Part shown: positions 9,864 to 18,496 of the stretch, piece after piece
How positions within the stretch are numbered: position 1 is the stretch's first letter
Layout: each line of letters starts with the position of its first letter
Source of the DNA: Bacteroidota bacterium
GTDB taxonomy: Bacteria > Bacteroidota > Bacteroidia > J057 > JAJTIE01
Length of the DNA stretch: 64,000 nt
Reading direction: 5' to 3'
Assembly: GCA_021300195.1 (NCBI GenBank)
Contig: JAJTIE010000025.1
Location: 44,728-108,727, forward strand
Notes under the pieces: generated by a model
The model's input: the letters and a program-made list of their open reading frames with translations, nothing else
Told to the model about the DNA's origin: nothing
The model's database searches: none
Position numbers and translations under genes: made by a program

Positions 9864-12800
9864 CTATCGCACAATGGTAAGGGTACGGAAGTACTCCCGC
9901 TTGTTCCCCTCACAGTCTATGTACTCAATCAGTACCAGATAGGCACCCTCGGGCACATCGGCACCGTTGCTTAGCCCACGCCAGGGCGTGCTCCCCTCGT
10001 GCACCAGGGTACCCCAGCGGTCGAATACCTTCATCCTATACTGCGAGATATCTACCGCATTGGAGGGATACTCATCGTTCATGCCGTCGTTATTGGGCGT
10101 GAAGACGTTGCCCCAGTAGCTGGGCGAAATCTGGAAGGGCTTGGGCTCAGTCAGCTGCACCCGTTCCTCGCGGGTGTTGCCGCACTTGTCGGCCACTGTC
10201 AGGGTATACAGGCCGGCCTCTTGCACCGTCAGGGTATAGGTGGTGCCCACGGTCTCCCCATCCTCGTTCTTCCACGCATAGCCATAGGGGTTGCCTACCT
10301 GCTCGGGCAGCGGGTATGCCAGGCCGATCTGCTTGGGCGAACCAGGGCAAATGAAGCCACTGGTGGGCATCTCCAGCGCAGGCACGGCCTGTGGGTAGCT
10401 TAGCACCTTCTCGTCGGCGGTGTATTCGTTGCACACGCGGTTGATGCGTAGCTGGTAGTTACCCGGCTGGTTGGTGGTAAGGATGCGGTCTTCGCTCACC
10501 AGGTCGCCCTCGCGGTACCAGCGGTACTTGTACGCGGCGGCATAGGCATCCTGGCCCTCCGGTCCTACCAGTTGGTAGGATTCGCCTACGCAGATCACGT
10601 CATCCGGCCCCAGGCTAAACGGTGGGGGGGTGGCGGGCAGGTACTCCACCGTGTTCTCTACCGGGGCGGCGCAGCCATTGCTTACGGTGAGCGAGTAGCG
10701 GCCGGGCTTGTCTACCGTTACGGTGCGTAGTGCCCCTACCGAGGCTCCATTCAGCTTCCAGGTGTAGATGTAGCCGGCGCCGGTGGGCCCGCTGATGGTG
10801 TAGCTGTCTGTGCCGCACAGGGGTACGTCTACCCCCAGGTCAAAGCCCGGGATGGTGTTCTCGGTCAGCTTGATGTCGTCCTCGCGCTGTAGGCCGCAGC
10901 CGTTTCGTACCACGATGCGGTACTCGCCCGGGCCTGCCAGATAGGTGCGTGTGTCGGCCAGCCGCTCGCCGGTCAGCTTGTTGGTCCACTCGTACTGGAA
11001 GCCAGCACCCACTGGCACACTCTTCGTTGGGTCTATCATGTTATCTCCAATGATTCGCTTGGCATCCGCACACAGGATGTCATCCGGCCCAAGGTCAAAC
11101 TCCGGTATGGGGCTAGGGCCAAATACCCGGATCACCTGGGTGAACACGCCGCAGGCATTGGTAAGGGTCAGCTGGTAGTTGCCCCACCTGTTGGTGGTGA
11201 ATACCTGGCTGGTAGACAGTGGTGCGGGGTTACCCACGCGGATCCAGCTGTAGAGAGCCCCAGCTGCTGCGGGCGCAGTCAGCGTAGCTACATCGGCCGT
11301 GTTTTCTGCGCACAGCAGCACATCTGGTATAGCTAGCACGGGCACAGGTTGGGGCAGTAGGGTTACGGTTACGCTGCCGCTACCCGTAGAGCCACAGCCA
11401 TTGTTTACTTCCAGCTGGTAGGTTCCGGGCTGGTTTACATCTATAAAGCCGGGGTTAGACGAAAAAATCGTGCCATCCCGGCGCCAGGTATGGGCCGGCG
11501 GGCCAGGCACATTCCAGTAGGGGGAAAAAATCCGGACGGTTTGACCCTGGCACAGGCTGCGCGGATCGCCCAGCAGCAGCACTGCTGGCACAGGGGTCGG
11601 GGGTACCAAGACAAAGGGAACCCGCTTGGCATTACAGCCATTGCGCAGGGTGAGCGAGTAGGTGCCGGGTTCATCCACCTCCAGCCTTCGCTCAGTGCCT
11701 ATTATCGTCGGGTCAGGGTCCTTGCGCCACTCGTACTGATAAGACACGTCGGGACCTATCAGGTCCTTAGCCGTTAGCTCGCAGAGCGTGCCACCCGGCG
11801 GATCGGGCGTGATGGCAAAATCACCAATCCGCTTCTCATTCGCAAACTCGACGACCACCTGGCCAGACACCGTGGCACCGCAGCCATTGGTTACCTCCAG
11901 GCGATAGAGACCTCCCTGGTTTTTCACCTCCAGCTCGCGTGTGGTTATGCCAGTAAATTCTCCGTCCCTGTACCAGCGGTAGGCATAGTCGGGGCTTTCG
12001 GGGCCAGATAGTATCCGCTTTTCATCCAGGCACAGGCGGCTTGTTTCGCCCAGGCTAGGGGGCGTAAAGGGCTCGGGGTCCTTCAGCTCGATAGAATCCA
12101 GGCCTAGCAGGCCACATGGATTTCGCACTTCCAGGTAGAACTTACCTTTTCCGGTAGCGGTATAGTCCTTGGTGGTGGCTACCTGGTTGGCCAGCGTGTT
12201 GCTACCCGCCCGCCAGCTGTAGGTAAGGTCGGTACCCGTGGGTCCTATCAGGGTGCGTTTCAGGTCGGGGCATAGCGGCAGAAACGCGGGAATATCAAAT
12301 ACATACTTCTGATAGCCCGGGAAAAAGTTGGGTAGGCCCTGCACACTCTCGGTACCTGCGGGCAGCACAATGGCATTCCGCTGAAACTGGAAGGCCGGGG
12401 TGCCCACACGTGCATCGGGGGTATTGATGCGGTGTACGGTGCCGCCCGACTGGGCCACATAGATGCGCCCGTCGGGCCCCAGCTGCAGGTCACCATATTT
12501 ATTCAGGGCTGTACCGGGCTCGCCAAACTCCCGCTGGGATGCCAGCAGGTTGGTAGCAGTCAGGTCATACTGCCGGATGGGCAGGGGGCTTTCGGTAGTG
12601 GTGTACAGGTACTGTCCATTGGGCGAAAACACGGCTCCGTAAGGGGTTTGGCCCGTCAGCACGATGTTCCGGGGGGTAGCTAGCAGGCCTGTCGTGTTGT
12701 TGAAATCGAAGATATTGATGACTCCGTCGCCAAAGAGGCAGTTCACCACACGGGTATACTGAAAGTTGCTGCGCAGCACGCCCGCCTCGGCAGCGGTTAC

Positions 12801-13427
12801 TACATCGCCCCGGCTGCTTATGCTGCCTATGGCCTGTGTGCCCTGTGGGCCCAGGCCAGTCTTGGTGAGCAGGTAGCGTACAAATACGTTGCTATTCCGG
12901 CGGTGGCCAAGTATCCACACATCCTCGCCATTGGCGTGCGGGATGGCGGTCAGTTTTTCCTCGCACCCATCCGTTATCTGCGTGCGGGGCACCACCATGC
13001 TTACGGCACCGGTAGTCATATTCTGCTCGAAAACAGCATAGTACAGGCGGCCCAGGGTGCCGGGCTGATACAGGCCCACCTCGGCGGTGAACAGGTAGTA
13101 GCGGTTGCAGCTCAGCGGCTGCCGCACCACCACGGCCGACTGCGTGGAAGAGCCATGCCCGCCCAGCTCCACAGCACCCGCTATGGGCTGGTTATCGCGG
13201 TTCCAGGCACGATCCCCGTCGGAGTAGAAAAGCAAATTGCCCTCGGCATCATAGGCCGCAGCACAGCCCTCCAGCGTGTTCATTTGGCTGCCCCCTGCAG
13301 GAGCCGGATTGGCCAGATCGGCAAACGAAATGCCAGCGTTCTGGCCAAAATACCACACCTTTTGGGCATGGCTACTGGTAAAAAGAACAAGAAGTGCGAA
13401 GAAGAGCCAAAGACGTTTCGATTTCAT
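9864..13427 (-). CDS. Ig-repeat T9SS type B secreted protein
   Basis: 1187 residues with an N-terminal signal peptide (cleavage likely after SHAQ). Residues 22 to about 380 look like a beta-propeller-type module, starting WYFGQNAGISF and containing FSPNGQYLYTTT. Then follow nine Ig-like repeats of about 75-85 residues, each with a Cys near its start (LC or IC) and a second Cys in an N-G/x-C-G motif near its end, with G-x-Y-x-L-x-V before it. The C-terminal about 85 residues are a gliding-motility-associated (CHU_C, type B) T9SS sorting domain: VFTPNNDGMND, VFDRWGTLV, PEGAYLVLI. The gene converges on the 1892-residue gene with only 29 bases between stops. Surface role inferred. Confidence 0.9.
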   Translation of the reverse strand: MKSKRLWLFFALLVLFTSSHAQKVWYFGQNAGISFADLANPAPAGGSQMNTLEGCAAAYDAEGNLLFYSDGDRAWNRDNQPIAGAVELGGHGSSTQSAVVVRQPLSCNRYYLFTAEVGLYQPGTLGRLYYAVFEQNMTTGAVSMVVPRTQITDGCEEKLTAIPHANGEDVWILGHRRNSNVFVRYLLTKTGLGPQGTQAIGSISSRGDVVTAAEAGVLRSNFQYTRVVNCLFGDGVINIFDFNNTTGLLATPRNIVLTGQTPYGAVFSPNGQYLYTTTESPLPIRQYDLTATNLLASQREFGEPGTALNKYGDLQLGPDGRIYVAQSGGTVHRINTPDARVGTPAFQFQRNAIVLPAGTESVQGLPNFFPGYQKYVFDIPAFLPLCPDLKRTLIGPTGTDLTYSWRAGSNTLANQVATTKDYTATGKGKFYLEVRNPCGLLGLDSIELKDPEPFTPPSLGETSRLCLDEKRILSGPESPDYAYRWYRDGEFTGITTRELEVKNQGGLYRLEVTNGCGATVSGQVVVEFANEKRIGDFAITPDPPGGTLCELTAKDLIGPDVSYQYEWRKDPDPTIIGTERRLEVDEPGTYSLTLRNGCNAKRVPFVLVPPTPVPAVLLLGDPRSLCQGQTVRIFSPYWNVPGPPAHTWRRDGTIFSSNPGFIDVNQPGTYQLEVNNGCGSTGSGSVTVTLLPQPVPVLAIPDVLLCAENTADVATLTAPAAAGALYSWIRVGNPAPLSTSQVFTTNRWGNYQLTLTNACGVFTQVIRVFGPSPIPEFDLGPDDILCADAKRIIGDNMIDPTKSVPVGAGFQYEWTNKLTGERLADTRTYLAGPGEYRIVVRNGCGLQREDDIKLTENTIPGFDLGVDVPLCGTDSYTISGPTGAGYIYTWKLNGASVGALRTVTVDKPGRYSLTVSNGCAAPVENTVEYLPATPPPFSLGPDDVICVGESYQLVGPEGQDAYAAAYKYRWYREGDLVSEDRILTTNQPGNYQLRINRVCNEYTADEKVLSYPQAVPALEMPTSGFICPGSPKQIGLAYPLPEQVGNPYGYAWKNEDGETVGTTYTLTVQEAGLYTLTVADKCGNTREERVQLTEPKPFQISPSYWGNVFTPNNDGMNDEYPSNAVDISQYRMKVFDRWGTLVHEGSTPWRGLSNGADVPEGAYLVLIEYIDCEGNKREYFRTLTIVR

Positions 13428-13721
13428 AACCTGGAAATTAACATTGCCATACCTGCGTGCACTGGCAAGCCACCATACACACAGGACGTCATAAATTTAC
13501 ACTGTGTACCAGTAGTTAACTACAGCCCATGTCCCAAATGGGCAGAATATAGGCTGAACTGTTATTTTCGATGCGCGAGTCGTCTTTCAACCTGGTGCGA
13601 AAGAGCCGGAAACCCATTTTCTCACATCTTGGCAAATGAATTTTTGTAGCTATGTGCCATTTTTTTTAGTAAAAAGAGGTAAATCGTAACGGTATAGGAT
13701 CCTATTCACGTACTACAGGAC
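13428..13721. other. divergent intergenic region, no gene seen
   Basis: A 294-base gap between the divergent Ig-repeat protein and hydrolase genes. I find no plausible open frame, RNA gene or strong repeat. Promoters for both flanking genes must lie here, but no full TTG-N19-TAnnTTTG match was seen. Confidence 0.5.
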
Positions 13722-14585
13722 ATGAACCCAAAAACCGGGATTATACAGGGCAAACATGGCCCCATAGCCACAAGTCTGTTTCTACCCAAACACCACCAGC
13801 ATACCCCCCTGGTTATTTTTAGTCATGGCTTCAAGGGGTTTAAGGACTGGGGGCACTGGCCCCTACTGGGTCAGGCATTTTCAGAGAAGGGCTATGCATT
13901 TTTAAGTTTCAACTTCTCGCAAAATGGTACCACCCCACAGCACCCCACAGAGATTGTGGACCTGGAGGCATTTGGCCACAATACCTATAGTAAGGAACTG
14001 GATGACCTGCAGACCGTGGTAGCCCACGCACGCAGCCAGCTAGCCGATGTGGTGGATACCGAAGCCCTGTTTCTGCTGGGGCATAGCCGGGGTGGCGGCA
14101 TCAGCCTGCTGGCTGCAGCTGCCGACCCCAACCTGAAGGGTGTATGCACCTGGGCCGGCGTGGGCACCCTGCTTCGCTTCAGCCGGGCCGAGCTGGAAGA
14201 ATGGCAGAAAGCGGGCGTGCTGCACGTGCCCAATAGCCGAACAGGCCAACTGCTGCCCCTGTACCCAGACCTGCTAGAAGACTACCACCGCCACATCAAG
14301 CACTACCAGCTGGCCAAGGTAGCCCAAAGCCTGCAGATGCCCTACCTGCAGATACATGGCACCGAAGACACCACCGTTCAGCTAGACGAAGCCCGCAGCC
14401 TGCGCATCTTCAACTACCGGATGCAAAGCCTGGAGATAGCAGGGGCCAATCACACATTGGGCGGCGCACACCCCTGGACAGAGGCCCAGCTACCACCCCA
14501 CAGCCAGCAGGCGCTGGAGGCCACCCTGGCTTTCTATGGTCAATGCCGCCAAGTACCTGGCGGCGCACACAGTTTGCAAGGCTAA
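13722..14585 (+). CDS. alpha/beta hydrolase family protein
   Basis: 287-residue cytoplasmic protein with no signal peptide. The oxyanion-side motif SHGFKGFKDWG is at about residues 34-44 and the nucleophile elbow GHSRGG at about 117-122. A late acidic/His pair is plausible (GTEDTTV and GANHTLGG), giving the Ser-Asp-His triad of alpha/beta hydrolases (dienelactone hydrolase / acyl-peptidase type). The substrate cannot be named. The gene lies 41 nt upstream of uvrB on the same strand, but uvrB has its own -7 box, so co-transcription is uncertain. Confidence 0.85.
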   Translation: MNPKTGIIQGKHGPIATSLFLPKHHQHTPLVIFSHGFKGFKDWGHWPLLGQAFSEKGYAFLSFNFSQNGTTPQHPTEIVDLEAFGHNTYSKELDDLQTVVAHARSQLADVVDTEALFLLGHSRGGGISLLAAAADPNLKGVCTWAGVGTLLRFSRAELEEWQKAGVLHVPNSRTGQLLPLYPDLLEDYHRHIKHYQLAKVAQSLQMPYLQIHGTEDTTVQLDEARSLRIFNYRMQSLEIAGANHTLGGAHPWTEAQLPPHSQQALEATLAFYGQCRQVPGGAHSLQG

Positions 14586-14611
14586 ACCTGGCGTAGCGGC
14601 GCAAAGCACCG

Positions 14612-14619
14612 TATCTTTA
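14612..14619 (+). promoter_or_regulatory. -7 element of uvrB, leaderless-type spacing
   Basis: Reads TATCTTTA, one base from the consensus TAnnTTTG. It ends 7 nt before the uvrB ATG at 14627, so transcription would begin at or next to the start codon. Spacing resembles that seen before the PLP-enzyme gene at 43064 and trpR at 44048. Confidence 0.4.
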
Positions 14620-14626
14620 GGGCGCT

Positions 14627-16648
14627 ATGCCCAACTTTGAGCTGTATAGTAACTACCAGCCCGCCGGAGACCAGCCCGAAGCCATACGCCAGCTGCTGGA
14701 GGGCCTGGCCCAGCATGAGGCACACCAGGTGCTGCTGGGGGTTACCGGCAGTGGGAAGACCTTTACCATGGCCAACGTAATAGCCCAGTGGAACAAACCC
14801 ACCCTGGTGCTGTGCCACAACAAAACCCTGGCCGCACAGCTATACAGTGAGTTTCGCCAGTTTTTCCCGAACAACCGGGTAGAGTTCTTCATCTCCTACT
14901 ACGACTATTACCAGCCCGAGGCCTATATCCCCAGTAGCGATACGTATATCGAAAAGGATATGAGCATCAACGAGGAGATAGAAAAACTGCGACTACGTGC
15001 CACCACCGCCCTACTGGAGGGCCGGAACGACACGCTCATCGTAGCCTCTGTCAGCTGCATCTACGGCATCGGCAATCCCAGCGACTACAAAGAGAATGTA
15101 TTCCGGATAGAGCAGGGTGCTGCAATGAGCCGAAACGCCCTGCTGCACAGGCTAGTAAGCGTGCTGTACAGCCGCAGCGAAACCGAGTTTCGCCAGGGGC
15201 GTTTCCGGGTGCGGGGCGATACGGTAGAGGTCTTTCCGGCCTACTCAGACACCGCCATTCGGGTCATCTTCTTCGGAGACGAAATCGAAACCCTACAGCA
15301 GTTTGACCCCACTACCGGAAAGACGATAGCCGACCTACCGGAGTACACCATGTACCCAGCCAGCCTGTTTGCCACCCGGCCCGAGATACTAAACCAGGCC
15401 ATACGCCGCATACAGGATGAGCTGGTGGAGCAGGTGGGATATTTTGAGCGGGGAAGCCAGTACCAGGAGGCCAAACGCCTGAAAGAGCGCACCGAGCATG
15501 ACCTGGAGATGCTGCGCGAACTGGGCTTTACCCGGGGTATAGAAAACTATAGCCGCCACATAACCGGCCGGGCGCAGGGCGAGCGGCCATTCTGCCTGAT
15601 CGACTACTTTCCGGACGACTACCTACTGGTGATAGACGAGAGCCATGTAACCGTAGGCCAGGTGCGCGGCATGTACGGCGGAGACCGAAGCCGTAAGCTG
15701 GTGCTGGTAGAGAACGGCTTCCGCCTGCCCAGCGCACTGGATAACCGCCCCCTGAAGTTCGATGAATTTGAAGGGCTGATGAACCAGGTGGTATACGTGA
15801 GTGCCACCCCGGGCGACTACGAGCTGGAAAGAACTGGCGGCGCGGTAGTAGAGCAGATTGTGCGGCCCACGGGCCTGCTGGATCCACCGGTAGAAGTACG
15901 CCCCCTTATTAACCAGGTGGATGACCTGCTGGAGGAGATAGACCGAACCGTGAAAAAGGGCGAGCGCGTGCTGGTAACCACCCTAACCAAAAAAATGAGC
16001 GAGGAGCTGAGCCGCTACCTCATCGACCTCGGCATCAAGGCCCGCTACATACACAGCGACATTGATGCCCTGGAGCGAGTAGAGATCCTGCGAGACCTGC
16101 GGCTAGGCAAGTTTGACGTGCTAATCGGAATAAACCTGCTGCGCGAGGGGCTAGACCTGCCAGAGGTGAGCCTGGTAGCCATACTGGATGCCGATAAGGA
16201 GGGCTTCCTCCGCTCCGAGCGTAGCTTCATCCAGATAGCTGGCAGGGCCGCCCGAAATGCCAGGGGACGCGTTATCCTGTATGCCGAGAAGATAACCGGC
16301 AGCATGCAGATGCTGATAGACGAAACCGAACGCAGGCGAGAAAAGCAGATGGCCTACAACACTGCCCACGGTATAACCCCCACCACCGTGAGCAAGAGCA
16401 CCCAAGAGATACAAGAGCAGATGGCCGTAGGGGCGCGCACCTTTGGCTACAGGATGGAAGAGACTGAGCTGGCCCAGGTGGCAGACCCTATAGTGGCCTA
16501 CATGAGTGCCGACCAGCTGCGCCGCAGCATAGCCGACACGCGCAAGCAGATGGAGCAAGCAGCCCGGCAAATGGACTTTCTGAGCGCCGCCAAGTACCGC
16601 GACGAGCTATTTGCCCTGGAAAAGCTGATGCAGGAGCGGGAAAAGTAG
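14627..16648 (+). CDS. uvrB: excinuclease ABC subunit B (UvrB)
   Basis: 673 residues, the usual UvrB length. UvrB is the damage-verifying helicase-like subunit of nucleotide excision repair; it is loaded by UvrA and recruits UvrC. Walker A GVTGSGKT is at residues 38-45. The damage-probing beta-hairpin region (YYDYYQPEAY) lies near residues 92-101, DESHV marks helicase motif II, and helicase motif VI appears as QIAGRAARN. A C-terminal UVR domain (DFLSAAKYRDEL) contacts UvrC. No other uvr gene is in the window. Cytoplasmic. Confidence 0.98.
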   Translation: MPNFELYSNYQPAGDQPEAIRQLLEGLAQHEAHQVLLGVTGSGKTFTMANVIAQWNKPTLVLCHNKTLAAQLYSEFRQFFPNNRVEFFISYYDYYQPEAYIPSSDTYIEKDMSINEEIEKLRLRATTALLEGRNDTLIVASVSCIYGIGNPSDYKENVFRIEQGAAMSRNALLHRLVSVLYSRSETEFRQGRFRVRGDTVEVFPAYSDTAIRVIFFGDEIETLQQFDPTTGKTIADLPEYTMYPASLFATRPEILNQAIRRIQDELVEQVGYFERGSQYQEAKRLKERTEHDLEMLRELGFTRGIENYSRHITGRAQGERPFCLIDYFPDDYLLVIDESHVTVGQVRGMYGGDRSRKLVLVENGFRLPSALDNRPLKFDEFEGLMNQVVYVSATPGDYELERTGGAVVEQIVRPTGLLDPPVEVRPLINQVDDLLEEIDRTVKKGERVLVTTLTKKMSEELSRYLIDLGIKARYIHSDIDALERVEILRDLRLGKFDVLIGINLLREGLDLPEVSLVAILDADKEGFLRSERSFIQIAGRAARNARGRVILYAEKITGSMQMLIDETERRREKQMAYNTAHGITPTTVSKSTQEIQEQMAVGARTFGYRMEETELAQVADPIVAYMSADQLRRSIADTRKQMEQAARQMDFLSAAKYRDELFALEKLMQEREK

Positions 16649-16790
16649 CCCACGCTACCAGCACCCCTCCCCATCCGGAACCTGAAGCAGCCAACACCCC
16701 GGCATGCCAACGGGCCCACAGTTGTGTGGCTAGCGTGGCTGCGGTGCAGAAAAAACCTAATTTAGTTTCTATGGAAACAATTTTAATAGT

Positions 16791-16797
16791 TACTTTG
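16791..16797 (+). promoter_or_regulatory. possible -7 element before DM13 lipoprotein gene
   Basis: TACTTTG, one base shorter than the TAnnTTTG consensus, 17 nt before the ATG at 16815. No clear -33 TTG is seen. The surrounding sequence is AT-rich compared with the flanking genes. Confidence 0.35.
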
Positions 16798-16814
16798 TGG
16801 CTCTTAATTAAAAA

Positions 16815-17258
16815 ATGAAGAAGATGAAAAACGGACTGATACCAGCCTGCCTGCTCCTGGTGGCACTGCTGCTGGGTGGATGTGAAAAAGAGGGTGAGCT
16901 AACCCGTAACCCGCCAGGAAGAAATGTAACCGTAAGCACCGAGGCACAGCTGAGCAAAACAGGACAACTGGAGGGACGCAACGGCTACAGGGCCAGTGGC
17001 ACTGCCGAGCTGCTGCTGGATGAAGGGGTATACAAGCTTCGGTTTACCAACCTGAACGTATCCAACGGGCCCGACCTGCGGGTGTATCTGTCTCGTGGCA
17101 CCAGCCCGCAGGATATTATCAATGTAGGCAGGTTTTCCAATGGGCAGACCGAGCTGGCCTACACCGTGCCCGAAGGAAGAGACCCTAGCACCTACCCCTT
17201 CGTATTGGTCTACTGCCAGGCCTTCAGTGTCACATTTGCTGTAGCCCCGCTTAATTAA
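16815..17258 (+). CDS. DM13-domain lipoprotein
   Basis: 147 residues. An N-terminal lipoprotein signal has a lipobox ending in Cys23 (LLLGGC), so it should be membrane-anchored outside the cytoplasm. Residues about 45-147 match the DM13 fold: a G-x-L-x-G-x-x-x-Y-x-x-S-G-T-A start, the family hallmark GPDLRVYLS and a conserved Cys in VYCQAFSVTFA near the end. DM13 domains are proposed electron-transfer or haem/redox modules, but their function is not established. The gene is 19 nt upstream of an outer-membrane protein gene, so the pair probably forms a two-gene operon ended by the terminator at 18263. Confidence 0.85.
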   Translation: MKKMKNGLIPACLLLVALLLGGCEKEGELTRNPPGRNVTVSTEAQLSKTGQLEGRNGYRASGTAELLLDEGVYKLRFTNLNVSNGPDLRVYLSRGTSPQDIINVGRFSNGQTELAYTVPEGRDPSTYPFVLVYCQAFSVTFAVAPLN

Positions 17259-17277
17259 CCTTATTGCATCTAGTATC

Positions 17278-18219
17278 ATGCCCATTTATTCTCCAACATT
17301 CCGCCTACACACCATAGGCGTATATCTGCTGCTAGTAGCCGTGCTGATGCCCACACTGGCCAAGGCACAGGGCTGTAGCGATGCCGGTTTCTGTACCATA
17401 ACCGGTAGCCATGGCCAAAGCATCGACTCGCTGCACAACCGCCTGGAAATTGGCAACGTGTATGCCGTGGCCGAAGAGGACGTGCAGGTAAATACCCAGT
17501 ACATCACCTATCGCCGCCAGTTTGGTGCGCGCTGGGCCGCCAGTGTAAAGACCACCTTCTCCACAGCCTGGGGCAACTTTGGCACCCGGGGCCACTTTGG
17601 CGATGTGTATGGAACGGGCTTTTACACACTCTCGCACCCGAGTGTGCCCAAAAAAGTGATGTGGAACGCCCTGCTGGGTGTAAAAGTACCGACCAACCTG
17701 GGCAACCTCAAGATAAACCAGAACCCCCTGCCCATGGTGTACCAGAGTAGCCTGGGCACGGTGGATGCCATAGCCGGGCTAAACGCAACCATAGAGAGCT
17801 GGACGCTGGATGCTGCCGTGCAGCTACCTGTGGTACAAAGCAATCGGAACTCCTTCTTTGCCGAACAGTCTGGCACGGATGTATTCCCCTCTACCAACCT
17901 CTTTGAGCGCCGGCCCGATGCCCTGCTACGCGTTACCTACAACTATCAGACGGACGACAGGCGACTGACTGTGCGGCCCAATCTGCTGGCCATCTATCAC
18001 CTGGGCGAAGACACCTTTGAAGACGCACTGGGCAAGCGGCAGGATATAAAAGGCTCCGACGGACTCACCCTGAACATCAACCTGATTGCCGACTACTTCT
18101 GGGTGCCTCGCCATGGGCTGGAGCTATCGGTAGCAGGCCCGCTAGTTGTGCGCGAGGAGCGGCCTGACGGCCTTACACGCGGCCTAACGGCGGGGCTGGC
18201 CTACATTGCCCGCTTCTAG
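17278..18219 (+). CDS. probable outer-membrane beta-barrel protein, unknown function
   Basis: 313 residues with a signal peptide (hydrophobic YLLLVAVLMPTLA, cleavage near AKAQ). Alternating hydrophobic/polar strands and a terminal aromatic residue (ending YIARF) fit an outer-membrane beta-barrel. A Cys pair lies just after the signal (CSDAGFC). I do not recognise the family. It follows the DM13 lipoprotein by 19 nt, which suggests joint function, perhaps in metal or redox handling at the outer membrane; that is inference only. Confidence 0.65.
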   Translation: MPIYSPTFRLHTIGVYLLLVAVLMPTLAKAQGCSDAGFCTITGSHGQSIDSLHNRLEIGNVYAVAEEDVQVNTQYITYRRQFGARWAASVKTTFSTAWGNFGTRGHFGDVYGTGFYTLSHPSVPKKVMWNALLGVKVPTNLGNLKINQNPLPMVYQSSLGTVDAIAGLNATIESWTLDAAVQLPVVQSNRNSFFAEQSGTDVFPSTNLFERRPDALLRVTYNYQTDDRRLTVRPNLLAIYHLGEDTFEDALGKRQDIKGSDGLTLNINLIADYFWVPRHGLELSVAGPLVVREERPDGLTRGLTAGLAYIARF

Positions 18220-18262
18220 AATTTACCGCTCCGTACCCGAACCCACCACGCTGGGACAAAAG

Positions 18263-18301
18263 GCAAGCCCGACAGGATGAACTGTTGGGCTTGCTTTTTT
18301 T
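18263..18301 (+). terminator. rho-independent terminator
   Basis: A 13-bp stem (GCAAGCCCGACAG pairing with CTGTTGGGCTTGC, one G-T wobble), a 6-base loop and a run of seven T. It lies 43 nt after the stop of the outer-membrane protein gene and ends the DM13 transcription unit. Confidence 0.9.
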
Positions 18302-18496
18302 GGGGGTGTTACGCGCCCGAAAGGAAGGAAAATTGGCAAAAAATGCAGAAGCGTGCTTGCAAAAAACAGAATAATCGCTAATATGGTGAACGCGGGCCGG
18401 ATGGGTTAGCAGGCTACAGGCTGATTGCTGTAGCCTGACTGCCCGGTACCTACCGCACCCAAAAATCGAACCAGAAAAAACACAATCCTGAATAGC